64,000 bases of DNA from positions 1 through 64,000 of the forward strand of contig NZ_JAUMUL010000006.1 in NCBI RefSeq assembly GCF_030530635.1, read 5' to 3'. This document shows positions 1 to 8,414 of this stretch, piece by piece. Positions within the stretch are counted from its first letter, which is position 1; the number at the start of each line of letters is the position of its first letter. Under the pieces are notes generated by a model. It had not been told where the DNA came from, did no database searches, and saw only the letters and a program-made list of their open reading frames with translations. A program made the translations under genes and the position numbers. Origin of the DNA: Actinomyces sp. (lineage in GTDB: Bacteria; Actinomycetota; Actinomycetes; Actinomycetales; Actinomycetaceae).

Positions 1-145
1 CCTCGTCCCATTGAGCGTACTTCCGGGGGCTGCGCCCCCAACAGCGTCGACGCCCGGCCCCGGGACGCCCGGGCGGGGGGGGGCGCGGGCCCCCAGGGGC
101 GGCCCGCCGCCGCCGTGCGAGGCACGTCTTTGCGGCGCGTCTTCG
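1..145. other. Non-coding left edge with GC hairpins
   Basis: No convincing gene is visible before the esterase stop codon at 146. A perfect 6-bp hairpin (GGGGGC, loop TGC, GCCCCC) lies at 25-39, followed by several overlapping CCCGGG-type palindromes. The minus-strand esterase would be transcribed into this stretch, so the hairpin may help end its transcript, but there is no T-tract. Confidence 0.4.
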
Positions 146-1228
146 TCACTGCCGCGGGTGAGCGGCGAAGAACTCCCACATCAGTTGCGAGGCCTTGATC
201 TCCTGGGTGATCGTGCCCAGGGCGGACAGGTCCACGCCCGTGCCCGGCCAGGTGTGCCCGCCGGCGTCCACCGTGTACAACGCCACCTCGGCACCGCCTT
301 CACAGGAGCCGTACCGGGTCAGGGACACGTGGTCGCCGACCTTCTCGGTGGTTGGCTCGGCGGCGCAGCCGTTCAACTGCGCCCAGCCGCTCGCGGCCGC
401 CTCGACCTTGTAGCCCCAGCGGGGATCGTCATTGCCGTCATAGGGGTTGACTACGTCGTCGGTACCGTGGAAGGTCACCACGGAGACCGGCTGCGCCGGG
501 GTGCAGGTAGAAGGATCGAGCCTGGTCGAATCATCGGCCGCCGCCCTGCCCGCTCGCAGTCCCGCTACGGGTGCGATGGCGGCGATCAGATCGGGGCGCT
601 CGCATGCCAGGGCACTGGCCATGCGCCCGCCCCCGGAGTAACCGGTCGCATATACGCTGTCGGTATCGACGCAGGCCTGCTCAGTCAGGGTGTCGATTAC
701 GGCGGCCAGGTAGGCGACGTCGTCGCGGGCGTCGTCCGCGGGGTACTCGCCTGCGGTTGTGGGCACGCCGGGCACATTCCACGCCCAGTTGCCGTCGGGC
801 AGTGGATTATCTGTGTCTAGGGCGATCGCGGCGGTCGGCTGGGCGACGATGAAGCCGGTATCGGCGGCGTCGGCCACCGCATCCAGACCACTGATCTCGG
901 CCTGGGACACGCCGTTCGAATTGGAGCCGTGCAGGTCCAGTACGAGGGGCAGAGATGTGGCGGGGTCGGCGCCGTCGGGCACATGCACGCGGACCGGGTA
1001 GGTCTGGCCTTCGAAGGAGACCTCCACGGTCTGGGTACCCGACAGGGCGCGGCTGCATGGTGGCTTCGCTGTGGCGGGATCGGACGATCCGGCGGGTCCT
1101 GAAGAGGAGGAGTTCGCGCATCCGGTGACGGATGCAGCCGACAAGAGGGCGGCCGTGACAATGAGGGAGACGAGGCGAGGCCCGCCCCTGGGGACGGACG
1201 GCCTCGGCGATGGCGCAGTGAAGAACAC
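146..1228 (-). CDS. Secreted esterase lipoprotein, PHB depolymerase/LpqC-like
   Basis: Predicted alpha/beta-hydrolase of the extracellular polyhydroxybutyrate depolymerase/LpqC type, 360 aa, probably lipid-anchored outside the membrane. The start chosen is the GTG at 1228 because GAGGAG lies 6 nt upstream; an earlier ATG at 1321 lacks a ribosome site. A basic, hydrophobic signal peptide ends in the lipobox SVTGC (Cys about residue 37). The oxyanion-type segment DLHGS is near residue 99, the nucleophile motif GYSGG near 196-200, HGTDD near 254-258 supplies a likely acid, and GGHTWPG near the C terminus a likely catalytic His. Such enzymes act on short polyesters or feruloyl/acetyl esters; the true substrate cannot be read from sequence. 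It converges on nothing and is divergent from rpsO. Confidence 0.82.
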   Translation of the reverse strand: MFFTAPSPRPSVPRGGPRLVSLIVTAALLSAASVTGCANSSSSGPAGSSDPATAKPPCSRALSGTQTVEVSFEGQTYPVRVHVPDGADPATSLPLVLDLHGSNSNGVSQAEISGLDAVADAADTGFIVAQPTAAIALDTDNPLPDGNWAWNVPGVPTTAGEYPADDARDDVAYLAAVIDTLTEQACVDTDSVYATGYSGGGRMASALACERPDLIAAIAPVAGLRAGRAAADDSTRLDPSTCTPAQPVSVVTFHGTDDVVNPYDGNDDPRWGYKVEAAASGWAQLNGCAAEPTTEKVGDHVSLTRYGSCEGGAEVALYTVDAGGHTWPGTGVDLSALGTITQEIKASQLMWEFFAAHPRQ

Positions 1229-1445
1229 AGACGACTCCTCAGGGAGGTAGAAGTGATTGAAGTAACAGGATGCTAGCAGGTGCGGGAGTGGTACGTGGCG
1301 GATGTATGTGCCCGATGCCACCGGGGCGGGGGAGAGCCCGGCCTGCTGCGGCTGATATGGTTGCTCGGCCGTAGATCGGCCGCGGATGTGTCATGCCCGG
1401 GAGAACCAGCCCCGGCGCTCCGCGCAACGAGAAACAGGAGTCATC

Positions 1446-1715
1446 GTGTCGATTTCCCCCGAACGCAAGCAGGAGCTCATCGCCGAGTACGCCACCCACG
1501 AGGGCGACACCGGCTCCCCGGAGGTCCAGGTCGCCATCCTGTCCGAGCGGATCTCCAACCTCACCGAGCACTTCAAGTCCCACGCGCACGACCACCACTC
1601 GCGTCGCGGCCTGTACCTGCTGATCGGTAAGCGCCGCCGCCTGCTGGACTACCTCGAGCGTGAGGACATTGGGCGCTACCGCTCCCTGATCGCCCGCCTC
1701 GGCATCCGTCGCTGA
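1446..1715 (+). CDS. rpsO: 30S ribosomal protein S15
   Basis: S15 of the small ribosomal subunit, which binds 16S rRNA early in assembly. The GTG start at 1446 follows AGGAG with 5 nt spacing and gives exactly the usual 89 residues. The conserved GDTGSPEVQ, LTEHFKSH.HDHHSRRGL and LLDYL segments are all present. In most bacteria rpsO is followed directly by pnp; here a minus-strand alcohol dehydrogenase gene lies between them, and a strong hairpin follows the stop codon, so rpsO probably forms its own transcript. Confidence 0.97.
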   Translation: MSISPERKQELIAEYATHEGDTGSPEVQVAILSERISNLTEHFKSHAHDHHSRRGLYLLIGKRRRLLDYLEREDIGRYRSLIARLGIRR

Positions 1716-1733
1716 GCGGACGCATTTGAACTG

Positions 1734-1771
1734 ACCGGGCCCGGGCCTCCACTGTGGAGACCGGGCCCGGT
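1734..1771 (+). terminator. Long GC hairpin after rpsO
   Basis: ACCGGGCCCG (1734-1743) pairs perfectly with CGGGCCCGGT (1762-1771), and the loop contains a second stem TCCAC/GTGGA. There is no T-tract, as is common for hairpin terminators in high-GC actinobacteria. It starts 18 nt after the rpsO stop. Confidence 0.75.
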
Positions 1772-1980
1772 GCGTGGTGGTTATCCGGCCATGCGTTGCC
1801 GGATTCTGGGCGAATTCATCTCGCACCTACTTGCACGGAACCCGTACGGACCTCCAAAACACGTGACTTTGAGGGGAACTCGTGGTACGAGACGCAGCGC
1901 GGTGGGTGACTCATGCCGATAACTCGTTGCCGCAGGGAGCGCCGCTGCCTACCGATCGGCATCGGCGCGCTCGGGACGGC

Positions 1981-3132
1981 TTACAGCAGCGAGCGGTACA
2001 GCGCCTCGATGTCCTCGCGGGTGGCCGGGCGGGGGTTGCCGGGTGTGCACACGTCGGCGAAGGCGTCCTCGGTGAGTGCGGCGATCCCGGACTCGTCCAC
2101 GCCCACCTCGCTGATGCGGGTGGGGTTGCCCAGGTCGCGGGTCAGCTGAGCGACGGCGTCGACGGCGGCCTGGCGCGCCTGCTCCAGCGGCAGGGTCTGG
2201 GCATCGGCCACCCCGAAGGCCTCGGCGATGTCGCGGTACTTCTCTCCGGTGTACTCGGCGTTGAAGGCCATGATCGGGGCCAGCAGGATGCCGTTGGCCA
2301 CCCCGTGCGGGGCGTTGTAGCGCCCGCCCAGCGGGTGCGCCATGCCGTGTACCAGCCCCAGGCCCACGTTGGAATAGGCCATACCGTTGATGTAGGCGGC
2401 CAGCCCCATCTGCTCCACCGCGTCGGCGTCACCGTCGGCGGCCCGGCGTAGGTTCTTGGCGATCATCTGGATGGAGCGCAGGCACAGGGCATCGGACAGC
2501 TCCCAGGCACCGGGGGTGATGTAGCCCTCGATGGCGTGGGTGAGGGCGTCCAGGCCGGTGGCGACCTTCAATCCGCGGGGCATGCCGTCCATGAGGTCGG
2601 GGTCCACCACGGCGATCACCGGGATGTCGTGCGGGTCGACGCATACGAACTTCCGCTGGTTGGCGGTATCGGTGATGACGTAGTTGATGGTGGTCTCCGA
2701 GGCGGTGCCCGCGGTGGTGGGCACCCCGATGATGGGCGTGCCCGGGTGCTTGGTGGGGGAGACTCCCTCCAGACTGAGCACGTCCTCGAACTCGGGGTTG
2801 GTGGCGATCACCGAGATCGCCTTGCAGGTGTCCTGGGGGCTGCCGCCGCCCAGGCCGATGAGGATGTCGGCGCCCGAGGCCCGGAAGGCGGCCAGACCCG
2901 CCTGCACCTTGTCCACCGGCGGGTTGGGGACCACGTCGGAGAAGATCTCCCAGGCAATGCCGGCGCCGTCGAGCAGATCGGTGATGCGGGCGGCGGTGCC
3001 ATTGTCAGCCAGGACCGGATCGGTGACGATAAAGGCCTTGCGCAGGCCGCGGGCAGTGATTTCGGTGGGGATGTTGGCAATGGCGCCGCGTCCGAAGTAG
3101 CCGGTCTGGTTGAAGATCATCCGGTACGTCAT
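1981..3132 (-). CDS. fucO: Lactaldehyde reductase / iron-containing alcohol dehydrogenase
   Basis: Group III metal-dependent alcohol dehydrogenase, 383 aa, that interconverts L-lactaldehyde and 1,2-propanediol with NAD(H); this disposes of lactaldehyde from fucose or rhamnose breakdown. It resembles Escherichia coli FucO along its whole length. The dinucleotide motif GGGSPQDT is at 95-102. The metal ligands fall at D195, H199, H262 and H276, one position from those of E. coli FucO. The ATG start has GGGAG 7-8 nt upstream. A LacI-type palindrome lies at 3204-3216 in the promoter region, so expression is probably sugar-controlled. No other fucose genes are in the window. The gene sits on the opposite strand between rpsO and pnp, a location that suggests insertion. 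Confidence 0.9.
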   Translation of the reverse strand: MTYRMIFNQTGYFGRGAIANIPTEITARGLRKAFIVTDPVLADNGTAARITDLLDGAGIAWEIFSDVVPNPPVDKVQAGLAAFRASGADILIGLGGGSPQDTCKAISVIATNPEFEDVLSLEGVSPTKHPGTPIIGVPTTAGTASETTINYVITDTANQRKFVCVDPHDIPVIAVVDPDLMDGMPRGLKVATGLDALTHAIEGYITPGAWELSDALCLRSIQMIAKNLRRAADGDADAVEQMGLAAYINGMAYSNVGLGLVHGMAHPLGGRYNAPHGVANGILLAPIMAFNAEYTGEKYRDIAEAFGVADAQTLPLEQARQAAVDAVAQLTRDLGNPTRISEVGVDESGIAALTEDAFADVCTPGNPRPATREDIEALYRSLL

Positions 3133-3203
3133 GAGTGTGCTCCCTTGGTTCTAGCTCGCGGTGTCGTGCGGGTGGCGGATCCGCCATGGATCCAACTCAC
3201 TTT

Positions 3204-3216
3204 TGAAACGATTTCA
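3204..3216. promoter_or_regulatory. LacI-family-type operator upstream of fucO
   Basis: TGAAACGATTTCA consists of perfect arms TGAAA/TTTCA around CGA. Size and sequence fit operators of LacI/GalR-family sugar repressors. It lies 72 bp upstream of the fucO start codon. No LacI-type regulator is encoded in the window. Confidence 0.55.
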
Positions 3217-3649
3217 TGAGGTCGTCCTCAAGGGGAAGGTCCGAAGGTCCCGGGACCGCCGGGCGCGTTCTATTTCACGTTGGAAGGCATCTACGCCGCA
3301 CCCGTCCGAGCGGCGGGAAAGGTAGGATCTAGCCGTCCGTCTTCGAATCCAAGGGCCGAGCCGGGCGTTTTCGGGGTGCCGACTAAGGTTCCGCCGATCA
3401 CGCCGTCCCGGATCTGATCCCCGGGGGAGCCCGTGTCGCGGTAAGCGGACGGCGCCGGGTGCGGCGTCGTCGGCTCGGCCTATGGCCATGGGGGAGCGGA
3501 ACCGGCGGTCGGGAGGTACTCGACAGCCGGACGGCACGGCCCGTCGGTTTTCGGTGGTGGCCTCCGGACCAGCGTGCGCGCCGCTCCGTGGGCCTCGATC
3601 GAAGGCCACGGCCGGCCATACGATCGACATAGAAAGAGACACGCAACAT
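3217..3649. other. fucO-pnp intergenic region, pnp leader
   Basis: About 430 bp without a supportable gene. It must hold the pnp promoter and 5' leader, but I could not identify a convincing -35/-10 pair. Open frames on both strands here have no ribosome sites and no protein-like composition. Confidence 0.4.
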
Positions 3650-6016
3650 ATGTTCCTTGACGACCCCGAGGTCACGGCCGCCGAGGCCGTGATCGACAAC
3701 GGTCCCTTCGGCAAGCGCGTGGTCCGCTTCGAGACCGGGCGCCTGGCCAAGCAGGCCGCCGGCAGCGCGATGGCCTACCTCGACGGAGAGACCACCGTCC
3801 TGTCGGCCACCACCGTGGGCAAGCACCCCAAGGACCAGTTCGACTTCTTCCCGCTCACTGTTGACGTGGAGGAGCGCCAGTACGCCGCCGGCCGCATCCC
3901 CGGTTCCTTCTTCCGTCGTGAGGGGCGCGCCGGTACCTCCGCGATTCTCGCCTGCCGCCTGATTGACCGTCCGCTGCGCCCCTCCTTCGTTAAGGGGCTG
4001 CGCAACGAGGTGCAGGTGGTGGAGACCGTGCTGTCCATCCACCCCGACGACGCCTACGACGTGCTGGCCATCAATGCGGCCTCCATGTCCACCCAGATCG
4101 CGGGTCTGCCCTTCGCCGGCCCGGTGGCGGGCACCCGCCTGGCCCTCATTGACGGCCATTGGGTTGCCTTCCCCCGCTACTCCGAGCTTGAGCGCGCCAC
4201 CTTCAACATGGTGGTGGCCGGGCGCGTGCTCGAGGACGGCGACGTCGCCATCATGATGGTAGAGGCCGGCGCCACCGAGAACGCCTGGGACCTGATCGCC
4301 GCCGGGGGCACCGCGCCCACGGAGACGGTTGTCGCCGAGGCCCTGGAGGCCGCCAAGCCGCACATCAAGGTCCTGTGCGAGGCGCAGCTGGAGGTCGCCA
4401 AGCACGCCTCCAAGCCCACCGCCGACTTCCCGCTCTATCTGGACTACACCGACGAGCAGTACGACGCCGTCGAGAAGGCTGCCGAGGCTCATGACCTGGC
4501 CGCTGCCATTGCCACCGAGGGCAAGCAGGCCCGTGACGAGGCCACCGACGCCGTGCGCGAGAAGGTGCTGGCGGACCTGGCCGAGGCCTATCCGGCCGAG
4601 GAGGACGCCAAGGCCCTTAAGGCCGCCTTCCGCTCAGTGACCAAGAAGATCGTGCGCCACCGCACCCTCACCGAGGGTGTGCGCATGGACGGCCGGGGCC
4701 TGAAGGACATCCGGACCCTGGCCGCCGAGGTCGAGGTGCTGCCCCGCGTGCACGGTTCGGCGATCTTCGAACGCGGCGAGACCCAGATCATGGGCGTGAC
4801 CACTTTGAACATGCTGCGCATGGAGCAGCAGATCGATGACCTGTCGCCGCTCAAGCACAAGCGCTACATGCACCAGTACGTCTTCCCGCCCTTCTCCACC
4901 GGCGAGACCGGCCGCGTCGGTGCTCCCAAGCGCCGCGAGATCGGCCACGGCGCCCTGGCCGAGCGCGCCCTGGTTCCGGTGCTGCCCAGCCGGGACGACT
5001 TCCCGTACGCCATCCGCCAGGTCTCCGAGGCTCTCGGCTCCAACGGGTCGACCTCCATGGGTTCGGTGTGCGCCTCGACTCTGTCGCTGCTCAACGCCGG
5101 TGTGCCGCTGCGCGCTCCGGTGGCCGGTATCGCCATGGGACTGATGCACGAGGAAATCGACGGCGAGACCAAGTGGGCCACGCTCACCGACATCCTCGGC
5201 AGCGAGGACGCCTTCGGCGATATGGACTTCAAGGTCGCCGGCACCAGGGACTTCATCACCGCCCTGCAGCTGGACACGAAACTCGACGGTCTGCCCTCCG
5301 ACGTGCTGGCCGGTGCGCTGGCCCAGGCCCGCGACGCCCGCCTGTTCATCCTGGATGTGCTCGCCCAGGCGATCGACACTCCCGACGAGATGGCCCCCAC
5401 CGCGCCGCGCGTGCTGACGGTACACATCCCGGTGGACAAGATCGGTGAGGTCATCGGCCCCAAGGGCAAGATGATCAACCAGATCCAGGAGGACACCGGT
5501 GCCGAGCTGACAGTCGAGGACGACGGCACCATCTACATCGGCGCCTCCGACGGCCCCTCGGCCGAGGCCGCTCGTGACGCCGTAAACGCCATCGCCAACC
5601 CGCAGATGCCGGAGATCGGCGAGCGCTTCGTCGGTACGGTCGTGAAGACCACCACCTTTGGCGCCTTCGTGTCGCTGACCCCCGGCAAGGACGGCCTGCT
5701 GCACGTCTCCCAGATCCGTCGATTGGTGGGCGGCAAGCGCGTGGAGAACGTCGAGGATGTCCTCAACGTGGGCGACAAGGTCGAGGTCGAACTGGCCGAG
5801 ATCGACCAGCGGGGCAAGCTCAGCCTGAATGCCGTTCTTACCGAGGAACAGCTGGCCGCCGAGGCTGAGAACCGCGCCCACCGCGAGGAGGCGCGCGGCG
5901 ACGGTGAGCGCAGGCCCCGCCGCCGCCGTGAGCGCACCGACTATGAGGGTGAGCGCCGGGAGCGTCGCCCGCGCCGCCGCCGCATGCGTACCGTGGAGTC
6001 CGCCGAGGAGGAGTGA
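3650..6016 (+). CDS. pnp: Polyribonucleotide nucleotidyltransferase (PNPase)
   Basis: Phosphorolytic 3'-5' exoribonuclease and RNA-tailing enzyme, cytoplasmic trimer, 788 aa. The ATG at 3650 is chosen because homology begins with MFLDDPEVTAAEA; the upstream in-frame extension is low-complexity, although only a weak AAAGAGA precedes this ATG. Two RNase PH-like domains are separated by an alpha-helical linker. A KH domain with the GxxG loop IGPKGK follows at about residues 588-640, then an S1 domain (FVGTVVKTTTFGAFVSL) at about 657-725. The tail from about 745 is very Arg-rich (RRPRRRRERT), typical of actinobacterial enzymes and probably RNA-binding. A hairpin terminator follows. Confidence 0.96.
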   Translation: MFLDDPEVTAAEAVIDNGPFGKRVVRFETGRLAKQAAGSAMAYLDGETTVLSATTVGKHPKDQFDFFPLTVDVEERQYAAGRIPGSFFRREGRAGTSAILACRLIDRPLRPSFVKGLRNEVQVVETVLSIHPDDAYDVLAINAASMSTQIAGLPFAGPVAGTRLALIDGHWVAFPRYSELERATFNMVVAGRVLEDGDVAIMMVEAGATENAWDLIAAGGTAPTETVVAEALEAAKPHIKVLCEAQLEVAKHASKPTADFPLYLDYTDEQYDAVEKAAEAHDLAAAIATEGKQARDEATDAVREKVLADLAEAYPAEEDAKALKAAFRSVTKKIVRHRTLTEGVRMDGRGLKDIRTLAAEVEVLPRVHGSAIFERGETQIMGVTTLNMLRMEQQIDDLSPLKHKRYMHQYVFPPFSTGETGRVGAPKRREIGHGALAERALVPVLPSRDDFPYAIRQVSEALGSNGSTSMGSVCASTLSLLNAGVPLRAPVAGIAMGLMHEEIDGETKWATLTDILGSEDAFGDMDFKVAGTRDFITALQLDTKLDGLPSDVLAGALAQARDARLFILDVLAQAIDTPDEMAPTAPRVLTVHIPVDKIGEVIGPKGKMINQIQEDTGAELTVEDDGTIYIGASDGPSAEAARDAVNAIANPQMPEIGERFVGTVVKTTTFGAFVSLTPGKDGLLHVSQIRRLVGGKRVENVEDVLNVGDKVEVELAEIDQRGKLSLNAVLTEEQLAAEAENRAHREEARGDGERRPRRRRERTDYEGERRERRPRRRRMRTVESAEEE

Positions 6017-6046
6017 GACCCGGTCACGCCGGATGTCATTGACAGG

Positions 6047-6097
6047 GGCCGGGCTCCGTGCGATCACGACGATCAGCCGGGGCCCGGCCTCCTTTCT
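6047..6097 (+). terminator. Terminator after pnp
   Basis: GGCCGGGCTCC (6047-6057) pairs with GGGGCCCGGCC (6079-6089) with one G-T wobble, and is followed by the pyrimidine run TCCTTTCT. It starts 31 nt after the pnp stop. Confidence 0.7.
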
Positions 6098-6119
6098 CCC
6101 ACCGAGATCGGTAGAAGTT

Positions 6120-6212
6120 ACGTGCCGAGGTCGGTCGTAATGGTGGCGCGTCGCCTGGCGGTGGGCAGGGCGTGTCTGAGATCGGCGGGAATGACGTGCC
6201 GAGGTTGGTCGT
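6120..6212 (+). repeat. 19-bp imperfect direct repeat upstream of the M16 peptidase
   Basis: ACGTGCCGAGGTCGGTCGT at 6120-6138 recurs at 6194-6212 with one difference (TT for TC). The second copy ends directly at the TAGGCT -10-like box of the next gene, so the pair could be tandem binding sites for a regulator. Confidence 0.5.
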
Positions 6213-6225
6213 CTAGGCTCGTGCG

Positions 6226-7587
6226 GTGATCACTCCCGCCCCGACCGGCCCCGAAACCAGCTTCGCAGAAGCCGCCCTCAACCGCGCACCCGCCGGCGCC
6301 CCCGACACCGAGCTGCGCCTCGTTGACGACGGCGCCACCATCCGCCGCTCGATCCTGCCCGGCGGGGTGCGGGTGATCACCGAGCAGGTGCCCGCGCTGC
6401 GCTCGGCGTCGGTGGGCATGTGGTTCGGCGTCGGCAGCCGCGATGAGCGTTCCGGCCAGGAGGGCTCCACTCACTTCCTGGAGCACTTACTGTTCAAGGG
6501 CACGGCCACGCGCAGCGCCCACGACATCGCCGAGGCCTTCGACATGATCGGCGGAGAGTCCAACGCCGCCACCTCCAAGGAGCACACCTTCTACTACGCC
6601 CGCGTCCTCGGCCCCGACGGCTTGACTGCGCTGGACGTGCTCGCCGACATGGTGACCTCATCCCGGCTGGACCCGGATGAGGTGGAGACCGAGCGCGGGG
6701 TGATCATCTCTGAACTGGCCGAGGCAGCCGACGACCCCGCCGAGATCGCCCAGGAGGCCTTCGTCCGCGCCGCCTTCGGAGACGACACCCCACTGGGACG
6801 TCCCATCGGCGGCACCTACGAGACGGTCTCGGCCGTGCCCCGCGACGCCGTATGGGAGCACTACCAGCGCACCTACGCCTCCGACGCTCTGGTGGTCGCA
6901 GCCGCCGGCGCTGTCGACCATGACGAGTTCTGTGCGCGTGTCACCGCCGATCTGGACGCCGCCGGCTGGGATACGGCCGGCAGCGTCGCTCCCCGGCCGC
7001 GCCGCTTCGAGACCGAGCCCGTGGCGGAGCTGACGGTTCACGACATCACCGTGAACCGGGAGGCCGAGCAGTGCCATGTCTACCTAGCCTGCCAGGGCAT
7101 CCCGGCCCTGGATGAGCGCCGCTGGGCGATGAGCGTGCTCACCACGATCCTCGGTGGCGGCATGTCCTCACGTCTGTTCCAGGAGATCCGTGACAACCGC
7201 GGCCTGGCCTACGCCACCTACGCCTTCGACACCCCCTACGTGGGCGCGGGTGCCTTCGGGATGTATGCCGGTTGCGCCCCCGGCGACGTCGATGAGGTGC
7301 TGGCCGTCATGGCCGGTGAGTTCGAGTCGCTGGCCGCCGACGGTATCACCGCGCGCGAGCTGGAGCGTGCCCGCGGCCAGATCCGCGGTTCCATGGTGCT
7401 AGGGGGAGAGGACTCGCTGTCCCGCATGGGGCGCCTGGGGCGCGCCGAGGTCGTCACTGGTCGCCTGCGCTCCATGGAGGAGAACCTGCGCCGCCTGGAC
7501 GCGGTCACCGCCGACGACGTGCGCGTCCTGGCGGCCCAGCTCGCCGCCCAGGAGCGCTGCCGCGTAGTCGTTGGGCCGGGCGCCTGA
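6226..7587 (+). CDS. M16-family zinc peptidase
   Basis: Insulinase/mitochondrial-processing-peptidase-like zinc protease, 453 aa, predicted cytoplasmic with no signal peptide. The inverted zinc motif HFLEH is at residues 83-87 (two His ligands and the general-base Glu), and the third ligand lies in ERGVIISELAEA about 75 residues later. The C-terminal M16 half contains LTTILGGGMSSRLFQEIRDNRGLAY, the conserved RGLAY segment. The GTG start at 6226 has no ribosome site but sits 6 nt after TAGGCT (6214-6219), which suggests a leaderless transcript. The order pnp-M16-dapB is common in actinobacteria. Its stop is only 6 bp from the end of the convergent membrane-protein gene. Confidence 0.92.
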   Translation: MITPAPTGPETSFAEAALNRAPAGAPDTELRLVDDGATIRRSILPGGVRVITEQVPALRSASVGMWFGVGSRDERSGQEGSTHFLEHLLFKGTATRSAHDIAEAFDMIGGESNAATSKEHTFYYARVLGPDGLTALDVLADMVTSSRLDPDEVETERGVIISELAEAADDPAEIAQEAFVRAAFGDDTPLGRPIGGTYETVSAVPRDAVWEHYQRTYASDALVVAAAGAVDHDEFCARVTADLDAAGWDTAGSVAPRPRRFETEPVAELTVHDITVNREAEQCHVYLACQGIPALDERRWAMSVLTTILGGGMSSRLFQEIRDNRGLAYATYAFDTPYVGAGAFGMYAGCAPGDVDEVLAVMAGEFESLAADGITARELERARGQIRGSMVLGGEDSLSRMGRLGRAEVVTGRLRSMEENLRRLDAVTADDVRVLAAQLAAQERCRVVVGPGA

Positions 7588-7593
7588 GTGGGC

Positions 7594-7986
7594 TCAGCCT
7601 TGCGTCTGTCTCCTCCGGAGCCGCTGGGGTTGAAACATGGCAAAGGCGAAGAAGAGCACAGCGCCGACAACCCATGCCCCGACTGCGCCCGAGGGATGAG
7701 TGAGGGCAACCGCGATCATGACTCCCAGTGCCACGGCGGCAATCGCCTTCAGGGCTTGCAGGCCGGTGGCGACTGCGAGTGCCGTGCTTATGGCGGAGAT
7801 TGCGACGGCGATCGTCACCGCTCGTTGCGGGGTATCCCAGTTCAGATGGACGAGAACCCCGCTCAGGGCGGCGATGGCGGCGAAAGACAGCGATGACACG
7901 GCGCTCGGCCTGCGTGCGATCTGCCGATCCGTGCGCGACCGGTCCTGGAATGCGCTGGATGACGGGTCATGGCCGAGCTGCGACAT
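7594..7986 (-). CDS. Small four-helix membrane protein, function unknown
   Basis: A 130-aa protein I do not recognise. It has a polar N terminus of about 30 residues (MSQLGHDPSSS...), four predicted membrane helices near residues 32-48, 57-75, 78-94 and 100-117, and a basic end (PQRLRRRQTQG). The start at 7986 is chosen because AAGGAAG lies 6 nt upstream and a good promoter precedes it; a longer frame to 8124 would run through that promoter. It is convergent with the M16 peptidase gene and sits at the left edge of the segment that separates M16 from dapB. Confidence 0.7.
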   Translation of the reverse strand: MSQLGHDPSSSAFQDRSRTDRQIARRPSAVSSLSFAAIAALSGVLVHLNWDTPQRAVTIAVAISAISTALAVATGLQALKAIAAVALGVMIAVALTHPSGAVGAWVVGAVLFFAFAMFQPQRLRRRQTQG

Positions 7987-8007
7987 GGAGGCTTCCTTGA
8001 ATGTGAG

Positions 8008-8048
8008 GTGTGACACACATATTAATCCGCCGACCGTGCGGCAGTCAA
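8008..8048 (-). promoter_or_regulatory. Promoter and palindromic operator for the 7594-7986 gene
   Basis: On the minus strand TTGACT (8048-8043) and TAATAT (8024-8019) are separated by 18 nt, close to the sigma-70-type consensus. Directly downstream, over the expected transcription start, is the perfect palindrome GTGTGACACAC (8008-8018). This is one of the clearest promoters in the window and suggests repressor control. Confidence 0.6.
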
Positions 8049-8414
8049 CGCCCCGACGAGGCTCAGGGCGGGTGCCCCGAGGCGCGGGGATTGAGGGTGT
8101 GGTGTCAGAGGTGTGGGCCTGCAAGGCGGCGCGGGGAGGTGCTGGGGTCGCGGGGAGCGTACGGCGTGGGGTGCTGGGAGTGTGGGGCCGTGGGAGATGG
8201 CGTTGGGTACGCCTCTTCGGCGTCTACTACGCTACTTCGACGTCTGTTGAAGGGTCCAGAGCCCTTCAATAGACACCTAACCGGCGTAGTAGAGCACGAA
8301 CCGGCGTAGTAGACGACCCCGGCCACGGGCCCGAAAACGCTGCCGGTCCCGCAACCCACGTATCCGCGCGAACAGGGCCGGGCCCTGACCCCCAGACTGT
8401 GTCATCGCTGGTTG
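8049..8414. other. Non-coding G-rich and palindromic stretch
   Basis: About 365 bp without a supportable gene. From about 8086 to 8205 the plus strand is strongly G-rich, with several GGGG runs between 8133 and 8186 that could form a G-quadruplex. From 8221 to 8315 it holds the nested inverted repeats listed separately. Composition differs from flanking coding DNA, which fits a junction of inserted sequence. Confidence 0.45.
8221..8315. repeat. Nested palindromes with three GTAGTAGAC-type units
   Basis: A core hairpin TTGAAGGG (8247-8254)/CCCTTCAA (8262-8269) is extended by TCT/AGA. It is enclosed by an outer pair, TCTACTACGC within 8221-8232 and GCGTAGTAGA at 8284-8293. A third copy, GCGTAGTAGACG, stands at 8304-8315, and both right-hand copies are preceded by CCG. 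It could be a bidirectional terminator, a small palindromic repeat element or a recombination site. Confidence 0.55.

Noticed and set aside
11..820. Long plus-strand ORF opposite the esterase gene
   Set aside because: Lies antisense to a well-supported lipoprotein gene, is Gly/Arg-rich, has no ribosome site or family motif.
1860..1970. Possible tRNA in the rpsO-fucO gap (hairpin CTCGT-GGT-ACGAG)
   Set aside because: No cloverleaf, TpsiC-arm consensus or CCA end can be built.
3398..4492. 364-codon minus-strand ORF across the pnp 5' part
   Set aside because: Antisense to PNPase; His/Gly/Val-rich composition typical of GC-rich opposite-strand frames.
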